A stretch of 33,230 nt of DNA from Accumulibacter sp. Its GTDB lineage: Bacteria; Pseudomonadota; Gammaproteobacteria; Burkholderiales; Rhodocyclaceae. This document shows, in pieces, positions 10,602 to 17,756 of the stretch. Position 1 is the stretch's first letter. The number at the start of each line of letters is the position of its first letter. Location: NCBI RefSeq assembly GCF_023806625.1, contig NZ_JAMTDX010000022.1, positions 1 through 33,230 on the forward strand. The letters run 5' to 3'. The notes beneath the pieces were generated by a model that was given only the letters and a program-made list of their open reading frames with translations, did no database searches and was not told the DNA's origin. The position numbers were made by a program, and so were the translations under genes.

Positions 10602-10629
10602 ATTGAATATGCACAATTCACGAGTTCAA
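10602..10629 (-). promoter_or_regulatory. Possible outward promoter at the element's left end
   Basis: On the minus strand TTGAAC (10629-10624), a 16-base spacer and TTCAAT (10607-10602) could form a weak sigma-70 promoter pointing out of the element toward yggX. Each hexamer matches four of six consensus bases. It is listed because yggX would otherwise be cut off from upstream transcription by the hairpin at 11016-11051. Confidence 0.25.
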
Positions 10630-10637
10630 AATTGGCA

Positions 10638-10952
10638 CTACAGACGCTTGGCTGAGGGCTCGGAGAGGGCGGGGGCGGCGGACAGTTCCTTTCCATTTGG
10701 GGTGAGCAGACAAGTGGCGCCAGCCGAAAGCGCCGACACGCTCGTGACCTCGCAGGGGTTCTCTACGAGGGACGACAGGCCGGTCGCGCACGACAGGCCG
10801 TCGATGAAGAAGTTGGCGTTGCTGGCTCGCACCGCTTCAAGCCGCCCCAAGGCGGGGATCCCTCGTGGTCGTGATACGCCTGGGGTGTCCCCGCATGCGG
10901 CGATAACCTTGACGCGCTGGCTTGGGCGGGTGTTGACGGTATTCACTGGCAT
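10638..10952 (-). CDS. Hypothetical protein inside the inverted-repeat element
   Basis: A 104-residue ORF (MPVNTVNTRPSQRVKVIAAC...) that I do not recognise. About three quarters of its codons end in G or C, higher than the surrounding segment, and its composition (Ala, Ser, Leu, Val) is more protein-like than the arginine-rich frames on the opposite strand, so it may be a real gene. It has no clear ribosome binding site, membrane segment or known motif. An 11-base direct repeat (acgacaggccg at 10772 and 10790) encodes a repeated GLS. It is too small for a transposase and could be a passenger gene or remnant. Confidence 0.35.
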   Translation of the reverse strand: MPVNTVNTRPSQRVKVIAACGDTPGVSRPRGIPALGRLEAVRASNANFFIDGLSCATGLSSLVENPCEVTSVSALSAGATCLLTPNGKELSAAPALSEPSAKRL

Positions 10953-11015
10953 GTCGCTACTGTATCACCGAAAAGACTCTCCTGACATAGGCTCTACGAG
11001 ACGGCGTGTCACTAC

Positions 11016-11051
11016 AAAACAATTTTGGCAAGAACGTAAGCCATTGTTTTT
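11016..11051. terminator. Hairpin with T-tract, possibly bidirectional terminator
   Basis: AAAACAAT (11016-11023) pairs with ATTGTTTT (11043-11050), and GGC (11027-11029) with GCC (11040-11042), giving an 11-pair stem with a TTT bulge and a ten-base loop. On the plus strand it ends in TTTTT, and on the minus strand in TTTT. Either way it resembles a rho-independent terminator, though the A/T stem is weak. On the minus strand it lies about 80 bases past the argA stop and would reduce read-through toward yggX. Confidence 0.5.
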
Positions 11052-11092
11052 ACACGGGCAGAGAGGCCATTTATGCATTGGGCAAGTGAAAA

Positions 11093-11120
11093 GTGTCGAA
11101 CTCGGGTGATCAGTGCGCGG
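11093..11120 (-). repeat. Right terminal inverted repeat
   Basis: Read on the minus strand it starts CCGCGCACTGATCACCCGAG and continues to base 11093. It ends eight bases past the argA stop codon. The 28-base match to the left copy is far beyond chance in a window this size. Confidence 0.8.
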
Positions 11121-11128
11121 TTCACCGG

Positions 11129-12448
11129 TCAAAGTTCCTTCATCAGCACGCTCGACCGCCGCTGCAGGTTGTAAACCAGGCGCTTCTCGGCTGGAAGGTC
11201 TTCGACCTGTCTGGCGCTGAAGCCCCGTTCCTTGAACCACTGCGAGGTGACGGTGGTCAGCACGAACAGGCGCTTCACGCCCGTGGCGCGTGCCTGGGCT
11301 TCAATACGCCGCATCAGCAGTGCGCCATAACCCCAGCGGCGGTAATGGGGATGAACGGCCAGACAGGCGAGCTCGGCCTGGCCTTCGCCGTAAGGGTAAA
11401 GTGCCGCGCAGCCGACGATCACCCCGTCGTGTTCGACGACCGAGAAGCGGTTGATCTCGCGTTCGAGAAGCTCGCGCGAGCGCCGAACCAGCGTCCCGTT
11501 TTCTTCGAGGGGCTCGATCAGCGCGATCAGGCCGCCGATGTCGTCCGGCCGGGCATCGCGCAACTGCTCGAGCGCTTCGCGGGTGATCACCGTTCCGACG
11601 CCGTCGCGCGTGAACAGTTCGCGAAGCAGCGTTCCGTCCTCGTCGTAGCCGATCAGGTGCACCCGCCCGACACCGGCGCGGCTGGCGCGCACCGCGCAGG
11701 GAAGATAGCGTCGCAGGTCGGCAGACAGCCAGTCGCCAAGGCTCATTAGGCGTTCAGCAGCGTCGACGGTCAGTTCGTCGAGCAGCGCACCGTCGATGTC
11801 GGTCGCTCCGCGACTGTCAGTCAGGAAGATCAGTTTGTCGGCGAGCAAGGACGTGGCTACCGTTTCGGCGACCTCCTCCATCGCCAGATTGAAGATCTCG
11901 CCGGTCGGGCTCGAACCGATGCACGAGAGGAGGACGATGTTGCCCAGACTGAGCTGCGCACGGATCCCCTCGGCGTCGATCTTGCGGACCTGACCCGAGT
12001 ACTGGAGGTCGACGCCGTCCACGACGCCGACCGGCTTGGCGGTGATGAAGTTTCCGCCGACGACGCGAATCGTGCTGTGGGCCATCGGCGTGTCGGCGAG
12101 GCCCTGCGACAGCAGCGCCTCGATCTCGACGTAAATGCGACCTACCGCGTCGATCACGCAGGCCACTGCCTGGGCATCGGTGACGCGGTACTTGCCGTGG
12201 TAGACCGACGGGAGCCCTCTCTCGCGGAGCAGTCTTTCGATCTGCGGGCGCGCCCCGTGCACGAGAACGAGACGTACCCCGAGCGCAGCCAGCAGGTTGA
12301 CGTCGTAGGCCAGCGTCCGCGCGAGTTGCCCGGCGATCGCCTTGCCGCCGAAGGCGATCAGAAAGGTCTTGCCGCGAAAGAGGTTGACGTAGGGCGCGAC
12401 CGACCGGAACCAGGCAACGAAGGAGGCGCCCGTCAAGTCATCGGCCAT
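11129..12448 (-). CDS. argA: N-acetylglutamate synthase (ArgA type)
   Basis: First step of arginine synthesis: acetyl-CoA plus glutamate gives N-acetylglutamate. The 439-residue protein has an N-terminal amino-acid-kinase-like domain (about 20-285; FLIAFGGKAIAG, LVLVHGARPQI, VGGNFITAKPVG), which in this family binds arginine as feedback inhibitor. A C-terminal GNAT acetyltransferase domain (about 295-439) has the acetyl-CoA loop RRWGYG (370-375). The frame stays open far upstream inside ppk2, but the ATG at 12448, one base after the ppk2 stop, gives the normal family length. Confidence 0.96.
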   Translation of the reverse strand: MADDLTGASFVAWFRSVAPYVNLFRGKTFLIAFGGKAIAGQLARTLAYDVNLLAALGVRLVLVHGARPQIERLLRERGLPSVYHGKYRVTDAQAVACVIDAVGRIYVEIEALLSQGLADTPMAHSTIRVVGGNFITAKPVGVVDGVDLQYSGQVRKIDAEGIRAQLSLGNIVLLSCIGSSPTGEIFNLAMEEVAETVATSLLADKLIFLTDSRGATDIDGALLDELTVDAAERLMSLGDWLSADLRRYLPCAVRASRAGVGRVHLIGYDEDGTLLRELFTRDGVGTVITREALEQLRDARPDDIGGLIALIEPLEENGTLVRRSRELLEREINRFSVVEHDGVIVGCAALYPYGEGQAELACLAVHPHYRRWGYGALLMRRIEAQARATGVKRLFVLTTVTSQWFKERGFSARQVEDLPAEKRLVYNLQRRSSVLMKEL

Positions 12449-12449
12449 G

Positions 12450-14192
12450 TCACGCGCCGGAGCGGGCCTTGTCGGCGTCCGGCACTGCTTTGGCCTGCTT
12501 CGCCGGCTTCCCCTGCCTGGCTGCCCTGGCCTTCTCTTCCCTGGCTTCCCTGGCCCGCTGCGCCTTTTCGGCTCTTTCCTCCTTCGCGCGCTGGGCCCTG
12601 GTCTGTTTCGCATTCTCGGCGACCGACGGCTCGGCTTCCTGGGCGGCAGTCGCGCTTTCGCCCTCGACCTTTTCGGGGATCGAGACGACCGTCCGCGGTT
12701 CCTTGGCGAGGTCGACCTTGAGCTCCTTCTCGAGCCGCTCGCAGATCGTCCGCAGGACCTTGATCCGGGCGAACAGTTTGTCGTTCGATTCGACGAGTGT
12801 CCACGGCGCGGTTCCCGTACTCGTCCGGTCGACCATGTCGCAAACGGCCTCGTGATAGGCTTCCCACTTCTCGCGGTTGCGCCAGTCTTCCTCGGTGATC
12901 TTGAAGCGCTTGTGCTCGACCTGGGCGCGATCCTGGAAGCGCTTGAGCTGTTCTTCGTCGCTGATCTGCAGCCAGAACTTGATGACGATGCCACCGGCGC
13001 GCCACAGGTCGTGTTCGAAGTCGTTGATTTCCGCGTAGGCGCGCAGCCAGTCGGCCTGACTGCAGAAGCCCTCGACGCGTTCGACGAGGACCCGTCCGTA
13101 CCATGTCCGGTCGAAAATGACCGCTCGCCCGAGGCGCGGCATGTGCCGCCAGAAGCGCCAGAGGTAAGGTTGCGCGCGTTCTTCTTCGGTCGGTGCCGCG
13201 ACCGGGATGATCTGATACTGTCGCGCATCCATTGCCTGCATCGCCCGGCGGATCGCGCCGCCCTTGCCCGCCGCGTCCGATCCCTCGAAGCAGAGGATCA
13301 GCGCCCGCTTCTTGAACTCCGGATGGCGCATCATTTCCGCGAGACGTCCCTGCCAGGTGGCGAGTTCGGTCTCGTAGGCCTTCTTGGTCAGGCTCTGGGT
13401 CATGTCCAGAGAGCTGAGGACGTCGAGGCTGTCGATTCGCGGCGAGATTGCCGGGGCGACTGGCGACATCAGCTCGTGCTTGGTTGCCAGTCGCTTCTGG
13501 ATCGCATCGAGGATCGTCTTGCCGACGGTCAGCGAGCGATAACGGTCGTCGGTGGCCTCGACGAGCAGCCACGGTGCCCAGGGCGTGTTCGTCGTGCGTA
13601 GCAGATGGCCGGCGACTTCCTGCATCTTGTCGTAAGTCTTCAGCCGCTCCCAACTCGCCTTGGTGACCCGCCAGCGGGTCAGCGGGTTGGCTTCGATCGA
13701 CTTGAGGCGCTCACGTTGGGCTTCCTTGGACAGGTGGAACCAGAATTTGAGGACCAGCGCCCCCTCGTTGACCAGCATTTCCTCGAAGCGGTTGAGTTGG
13801 TCCATGCGCTGGTCGAAGTCGGCCCGTGAGAGATCGTTGGCGATTCGTTCGGCGATCGGTTCTGAATACCACGAGCCGGCAAAGATTCCGATCCGGCCCT
13901 TCGGAGGCAATGCCCGCCAGTAGCGCCACATCGATGGACGGGCACGTTCTTCGGCGGTCGGAGCGTAGAACGCCTGTGTGGTCATGTAGCGCGGATCCAT
14001 CCATTCGTAGAGGGTATTGATCGTGTCACCCTTGCCCGAGCCGTCGACGCCGCTGATCAGAATGATCACCGGAAAGCTTCCGTTGGCGCGGAGCTGCTCC
14101 TGGGCTTCGAGCAGGCCGGCGCGTAGCTTGGGTTCCTCCGTCTTGAAGGTCTCCTTGTCGATCTTGTGTCCCAGTTCTGCCGATTCAAACAT
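12450..14192 (-). CDS. pap: Polyphosphate:AMP phosphotransferase (two-domain PPK2)
   Basis: Uses polyphosphate to phosphorylate AMP to ADP (class II PPK2), linking polyphosphate stores to nucleotide energy charge. The 580 residues hold two tandem PPK2 domains. Domain 1 (about 35-245) has GVDGSGKG (48-55); domain 2 (about 290-495) has GSDAAGKG (304-311) and FDRTWYGR (360-367). At the matching spot domain 1 reads FAGSWYSE (104-111), losing the aspartate, so domain 2 is probably the catalytic one. Residues about 505-580 form an unusual Lys/Arg/Glu/Ala-rich tail. The start overlaps the rsmE end, with AAGGAGGAG upstream, and the stop is one base from argA. Confidence 0.93.
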   Translation of the reverse strand: MFESAELGHKIDKETFKTEEPKLRAGLLEAQEQLRANGSFPVIILISGVDGSGKGDTINTLYEWMDPRYMTTQAFYAPTAEERARPSMWRYWRALPPKGRIGIFAGSWYSEPIAERIANDLSRADFDQRMDQLNRFEEMLVNEGALVLKFWFHLSKEAQRERLKSIEANPLTRWRVTKASWERLKTYDKMQEVAGHLLRTTNTPWAPWLLVEATDDRYRSLTVGKTILDAIQKRLATKHELMSPVAPAISPRIDSLDVLSSLDMTQSLTKKAYETELATWQGRLAEMMRHPEFKKRALILCFEGSDAAGKGGAIRRAMQAMDARQYQIIPVAAPTEEERAQPYLWRFWRHMPRLGRAVIFDRTWYGRVLVERVEGFCSQADWLRAYAEINDFEHDLWRAGGIVIKFWLQISDEEQLKRFQDRAQVEHKRFKITEEDWRNREKWEAYHEAVCDMVDRTSTGTAPWTLVESNDKLFARIKVLRTICERLEKELKVDLAKEPRTVVSIPEKVEGESATAAQEAEPSVAENAKQTRAQRAKEERAEKAQRAREAREEKARAARQGKPAKQAKAVPDADKARSGA

Positions 14193-14946
14193 CCGTAGTC
14201 TCCTCCTTCAAGTCACCCCACAAAAACTGGACTGCTGCCAACGCGGCAAGTCCAGCCGTCTCGGTCCGCAGAACGCGTGGACCGAGACGGACCGGCACGA
14301 AACCGGACTGCTCCGCCAGCCGAGCCTCCTCGGGAGCGAGGCCACCCTCGCTCCCGACCAGCAATTCTACCGGGTCGCCGGAGGCTGGCCCGGCCAGCGA
14401 ACCCAGCCCCACCGTTGCCGCGCGATCGAGCGTCAGCCGGAGAGCACCTTGCAGTCCCGGGCACGACAGCCAATCGTCGATCGGAAGCGGAGGCTCGACC
14501 TCCGCCAGCCGGTTGCGTCCGCACTGCTCGCAGGCCGCGACGACGATTCCGCGCCAGTGGGCGAGTCTGCGTTCTGCGCGCTCCGTGTCCAGGCGCCTGA
14601 CGCTCCGCCGCGAAGTGACCGGAACGATCCTCTGTACGCCCAGTTCGACCGCCTTCTGTACGGTCAGATCCATCTTCTCGCCCGTTTGCAGAGCCTGCAC
14701 GAGGGTCACTGCGAGTGGCGATTCGCGTTCGACCGGCAGCCAGGCGATCACCTCGACACGGGTTCGCGCGCGATCGGCGCACACGACTCGGGCGCCGTAC
14801 TCGCCGCCGAGCCCATTGAACAGGGTCAGCCGGTCGCCGAGACGCAGGCGGAGCACCCTGAGCGCGTGGTGCGCAGCCTGCTCTGGCAGATCGACTGTCG
14901 TGCCCGCCTCCAGAGGAACTGGGCAGTAAAAGCGGGGGCCTGTCAC
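14185..14946 (-). CDS. rsmE: 16S rRNA (uracil1498-N3)-methyltransferase
   Basis: SPOUT-class methyltransferase that makes m3U1498 in the 30S decoding region. The 253-residue protein has the N-terminal PUA-like part (HHALRVLRLRLGDRLTLFNG) and the C-terminal knot: VGSEGG (197-202) and LGPRVLRTETA (221-231), which form the SAM site. The start is a GTG at 14946 with no visible ribosome binding site, and a TATAAT lies just upstream, so the message may be leaderless. Its end overlaps the ppk2 start by eight bases, placing ppk2 and argA in its transcript. Confidence 0.95.
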   Translation of the reverse strand: MTGPRFYCPVPLEAGTTVDLPEQAAHHALRVLRLRLGDRLTLFNGLGGEYGARVVCADRARTRVEVIAWLPVERESPLAVTLVQALQTGEKMDLTVQKAVELGVQRIVPVTSRRSVRRLDTERAERRLAHWRGIVVAACEQCGRNRLAEVEPPLPIDDWLSCPGLQGALRLTLDRAATVGLGSLAGPASGDPVELLVGSEGGLAPEEARLAEQSGFVPVRLGPRVLRTETAGLAALAAVQFLWGDLKEETTDV

Positions 14947-14952
14947 CGTGGT

Positions 14953-14958
14953 ATTATA
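14953..14958 (-). promoter_or_regulatory. -10 element of the rsmE-ppk2-argA transcript
   Basis: A perfect TATAAT on the minus strand ends seven bases before the G of the rsmE GTG start codon, so transcription would begin at or next to the start codon. The -35 region is poor. A divergent gene begins at 15000, so the two share this short region. Confidence 0.55.
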
Positions 14959-14999
14959 AGAGCATTGTTCCTGGCTGATCGTTGTTTGGAGGCAGGCTG

Positions 15000-15554
15000 G
15001 TGGTCGCGCTCAATACCCCCGTTTGTGACTTTGGCTGGCAGGCCGCTGATTTCGATTTGCCGGCGACCGACGGTTCGCGGCACTCTCTCGCCACGCTACG
15101 CGGACCGAACGGTCTGCTGCTGATGTTCATCTGCAACCACTGTCCCTATGTCAAGGCCGTCCTCGATCGCGTCTGCCGCGACGCGGGGGCTCTCCAGGGT
15201 CTGGGTATCGGCGTCGGGGCGATCATGAGCAACGATCCGGCCGAGTATCCCGAGGATTCCTTCGCGAACATGGCGCGCGTCGCCGTGGAACGGGGTTTCC
15301 CGTTCCCCTACCTGTTCGACGAGACTCAGGACGTCGCGCGACGTTACGGAGCAGTTTGCACGCCCGATTTCTTCGGCTTCAACAGCCGGCTCGAACTCCA
15401 GTACCGCGGCCGGCTCGACGCCAGTGGCCGGATGCCGGCGCCTCCTGATGCGCGTCGCGAACTGCTCGAAGCGATGCGCTTGGTCGCCGAGACCGGCCGT
15501 GGTCCGCAACAGCAGGTACCCAGCGTCGGCTGCTCGATCAAGTGGGGGCACTGA
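15000..15554 (+). CDS. Thioredoxin-like / AhpC-TSA family protein
   Basis: A 184-residue thioredoxin-fold protein, probably cytoplasmic as no signal peptide is seen. It has the redox motif CNHC (45-48) in FICNHCPYVKAVLDR, a form typical of a widespread peroxiredoxin-like family whose physiological substrate is not defined. The helix-breaking cis-Pro region reads CTPDFFGF. GTG at 15000 is chosen because GGAGG lies seven bases upstream; a TTG at 14982 is in frame but has no such site. It is followed eight bases later by the inositol-monophosphatase-family gene. Confidence 0.88.
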   Translation: MVALNTPVCDFGWQAADFDLPATDGSRHSLATLRGPNGLLLMFICNHCPYVKAVLDRVCRDAGALQGLGIGVGAIMSNDPAEYPEDSFANMARVAVERGFPFPYLFDETQDVARRYGAVCTPDFFGFNSRLELQYRGRLDASGRMPAPPDARRELLEAMRLVAETGRGPQQQVPSVGCSIKWGH

Positions 15555-15561
15555 CCGCAGC

Positions 15562-16434
15562 ATGCTTGATGGACACGGCCAGGCGCCGCCGAGAATTTCC
15601 GACAGCGAACTGAAGCGGATGCTCGATGCGAGCGTCGCGCTCGTTCGCGAGGTGGCGCAGCGAGAGATCATCCCGCGTTTCCTGCGCGTCAGCCATGGGC
15701 AGCGCAAGGACGACGGCTCGCTGTGCTCGGAAGCCGATCTGGCTGCGCAGCACTTCCTGGCCGAGCGGCTGAGTGGCATCCGCCCCTGCCCGGTGATCGG
15801 CGAGGAGATGCCGCGGGAGGCCCAGCAGGCCGGGTGGGAGAGCGGGAACAGCGACGACCTCGGTGTCTGGTGCATCGATCCGATCGACGGAACGACCAAC
15901 TTCATCAACGGTCTGCCCTGCTTCGCCGTGTCGATCGCCTGGATGAGCGCGCGGCGAACGCGCGTCGCGGTAACCTACAACCCGATCACCGACGAGATGT
16001 TCTACGCGCGTCAGGGCAACGGCGCCTACCTCAACGGCCGGCGTCTGCCGCTGCGTCAGGTGACCGCCGAGATTGCCCGTGCGGTTGGCGGAGTGGATTT
16101 CAAACGCATCCCGAAACAGCTGGCCGACCGCATCGCCGTTGCTCCGCCGTTCTATTCGCAGCGGAATTTTGGCAGCTCGACGCTCGACTGGTGCAGCCTG
16201 GCGGCGGGGAGGCTCGACCTCTATCTGCACGGTGGCCAGATGCTCTGGGATTACGCCGCCGGCAGCCTGATTCTCCGCGAAGCGGGCGGGCACATGTGCA
16301 CGCTCGAGCGCGACGATTACGATGACGATGCGCAGGACGTGTGGAGGAGGTCGGTCATCGCGGCCCTCGACCCGGGGGTTTTCGTCGCCTGGCGTGACTG
16401 GGTCAGAGGCAATTGCCCGCGGGGCGGGAGCTGA
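15562..16434 (+). CDS. Inositol monophosphatase family protein
   Basis: A 290-residue Mg2+-dependent phosphomonoesterase of the IMPase superfamily. The metal site is complete: GEE (80-82), DPIDGTTNF (106-114) and WD followed by AAG (229-234). The substrate may be inositol-1-phosphate, histidinol phosphate or 3'-phosphoadenosine 5'-phosphate; the sequence does not decide. It is co-directional with the thioredoxin-like gene and convergent with the lyase gene. ATG at 15562 is preceded by a G-rich stretch but no ideal ribosome binding site. Confidence 0.92.
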   Translation: MLDGHGQAPPRISDSELKRMLDASVALVREVAQREIIPRFLRVSHGQRKDDGSLCSEADLAAQHFLAERLSGIRPCPVIGEEMPREAQQAGWESGNSDDLGVWCIDPIDGTTNFINGLPCFAVSIAWMSARRTRVAVTYNPITDEMFYARQGNGAYLNGRRLPLRQVTAEIARAVGGVDFKRIPKQLADRIAVAPPFYSQRNFGSSTLDWCSLAAGRLDLYLHGGQMLWDYAAGSLILREAGGHMCTLERDDYDDDAQDVWRRSVIAALDPGVFVAWRDWVRGNCPRGGS

Positions 16435-16479
16435 ATCGGCGGGTCTGTTCCAGTTCGGGAATCGTCCGCGAAATCTGGC

Positions 16480-17646
16480 TCAGCGGGCGCCCGATCGAGC
16501 CACTGCCGAGGCTGACGTGCAGGCGCGCGCCATTCGCGCCAGGGCCTCGTCGAGCGTGGCTCGCGGGCAGCCGAAGTTGAGCCGCACCCAGCCCGGGGCG
16601 CCAAAGTCGGCACCGCTCGACAGCCCGACCCCGGCCGCCTCGAAGAAGCCTGCGGCATCGGGCAAGGCGAGCCCGCGGGCGTCGATCCAGGCCAGGTAGG
16701 TCGCCTCGACATGACTGACGGTCAGGCCGGGCATTGCGGCGATGGCCGCTTCGAGATGGTCGCGGTGCCCGCGCAGCACCGTGATCAGCGCCTTGCGCCA
16801 ATCCTCCCCTTCGCGGTAAGCCGCTTCGGTCGCCGTCAGGCCGAGGACGTTCACGTGTGGGACGATGCCACGCATGACTGCGGCGAAGCGGCGGCGCAGG
16901 GCAGAATCGGGAATCACCGCAAAGGCGCAGCCCAGGCCCGGGATGTTCCAGGTCTTGGACGGCGCCATCAGGGTGATCGTCTGCCGAGCGAAATCGTCGT
17001 CGATCATCGCCAGCGGCCGATGTTCACGGTCCTCGTCGAGCACCAGACCACAATGGATCTCGTCGGAGCAGACGACCAGGTCGTGACGCCTGCAGAAGTC
17101 GACCAGGCCTTCCAGTTCGACCCTTTCCCATGCCCTGCCGACCGGGTTGTGCGGGTGGCAGACGAGGAAAAGCCGTGTCGCTGGCGTCAGCGCAGCGGTG
17201 AGTGCTGGCAGATCCCAGACCCAGCGGCCCGCATCGTGCGTCAGCGAGGCGCTCGTCAGCCTCCGTCCGGACAGTCGTGGGGCAGAGAGAAAAGGGGGGT
17301 AGACCGGGGTCGCCGTGACCACGTCGCCGTCGACCGCGCGGCAGGCGACGTTCAGTCCGCTGACCAGTCCCGGCAGCCAGACCAGCCACTCGGCATCCAC
17401 ACGCCAGCCGTATTCCTGGTCCAGATAGCCGAGTACCGCGTCGTAGAGTGAAGCGCGCGGTTCGGCGTAACCGAAACACCGGTGGGCGATCCGCCGTTCG
17501 AGCGCGGTGACGATCGCCGCTGGTGCGGCAAAGTCCATGTCGGCTACCCACAGCGGGAGCACGTCGCGGTCGGCGTATCGGTTCCACTTGAGGGAGTCGC
17601 CGTCGCGCCGGTCGATGAGCCTGGAGAAGTCGAATCCTGAGGTCAT
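16480..17646 (-). CDS. patB: MalY/PatB-type C-S lyase (PLP-dependent)
   Basis: A 388-residue fold-type I PLP enzyme. It shows the family start KWNRYADRDVLPLWVADMDF (20-39), NPVG (167-170), SDEIHCG (194-200) and the Schiff-base lysine K231 in APSKTWNIPGL. This subfamily cleaves cystathionine to homocysteine (cystathionine beta-lyase) and can act as a general C-S lyase or aminotransferase. A C-terminal RLNFGCPR supplies the carboxylate-binding arginine. It lies downstream of ilvA on the same strand with a gap of about 110 bases. Confidence 0.92.
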   Translation of the reverse strand: MTSGFDFSRLIDRRDGDSLKWNRYADRDVLPLWVADMDFAAPAAIVTALERRIAHRCFGYAEPRASLYDAVLGYLDQEYGWRVDAEWLVWLPGLVSGLNVACRAVDGDVVTATPVYPPFLSAPRLSGRRLTSASLTHDAGRWVWDLPALTAALTPATRLFLVCHPHNPVGRAWERVELEGLVDFCRRHDLVVCSDEIHCGLVLDEDREHRPLAMIDDDFARQTITLMAPSKTWNIPGLGCAFAVIPDSALRRRFAAVMRGIVPHVNVLGLTATEAAYREGEDWRKALITVLRGHRDHLEAAIAAMPGLTVSHVEATYLAWIDARGLALPDAAGFFEAAGVGLSSGADFGAPGWVRLNFGCPRATLDEALARMARACTSASAVARSGAR

Positions 17647-17756
17647 GCCGAATGGTCTCTGGACGCTTCGAGGTCGACAGGGATTCGCGACAAGGCGATC
17701 GAGTTCATCGTCGATTCCCCGTACCCGGCACTCGACCGGCGGCGCCCACGATCATG

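Larger units (their letters stand above)
10559..11120. mobile_element. Putative small mobile element with 28-bp terminal inverted repeats
   Basis: Bases 10559-10586 and the reverse complement of 11093-11120 are the same 28-base sequence with one mismatch; the inner 21 (CTGATCACCCGAG plus TTCGACAC) are identical. They bound a 562-bp segment that is visibly less GC-rich at both margins than its neighbours. The segment sits between argA and yggX, normally adjacent. It carries a hairpin with a T-tract near its right end and a 104-codon minus-strand ORF of unknown function. No transposase is present, so it would be non-autonomous or an internally deleted insertion sequence. I could not find a clear target duplication. 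Confidence 0.6.

Noticed and set aside
10603-11109. Plus-strand frame of 168 codons spanning the inverted-repeat element
   Set aside because: Histidine- and arginine-rich shadow of the minus-strand ORF; it runs into the right repeat and has no motif.
10545-11135. Target-site duplication next to the inverted repeats
   Set aside because: Flanks (GCCGTG on the left, TTCACC on the right) do not match, and alternative ends share only GCGC, which is not meaningful in GC-rich DNA.
12449-13228. Possible N-terminal extension of ArgA
   Set aside because: The extra frame lies wholly inside ppk2, is Arg/Ser-rich and exceeds the family length by about 260 residues.
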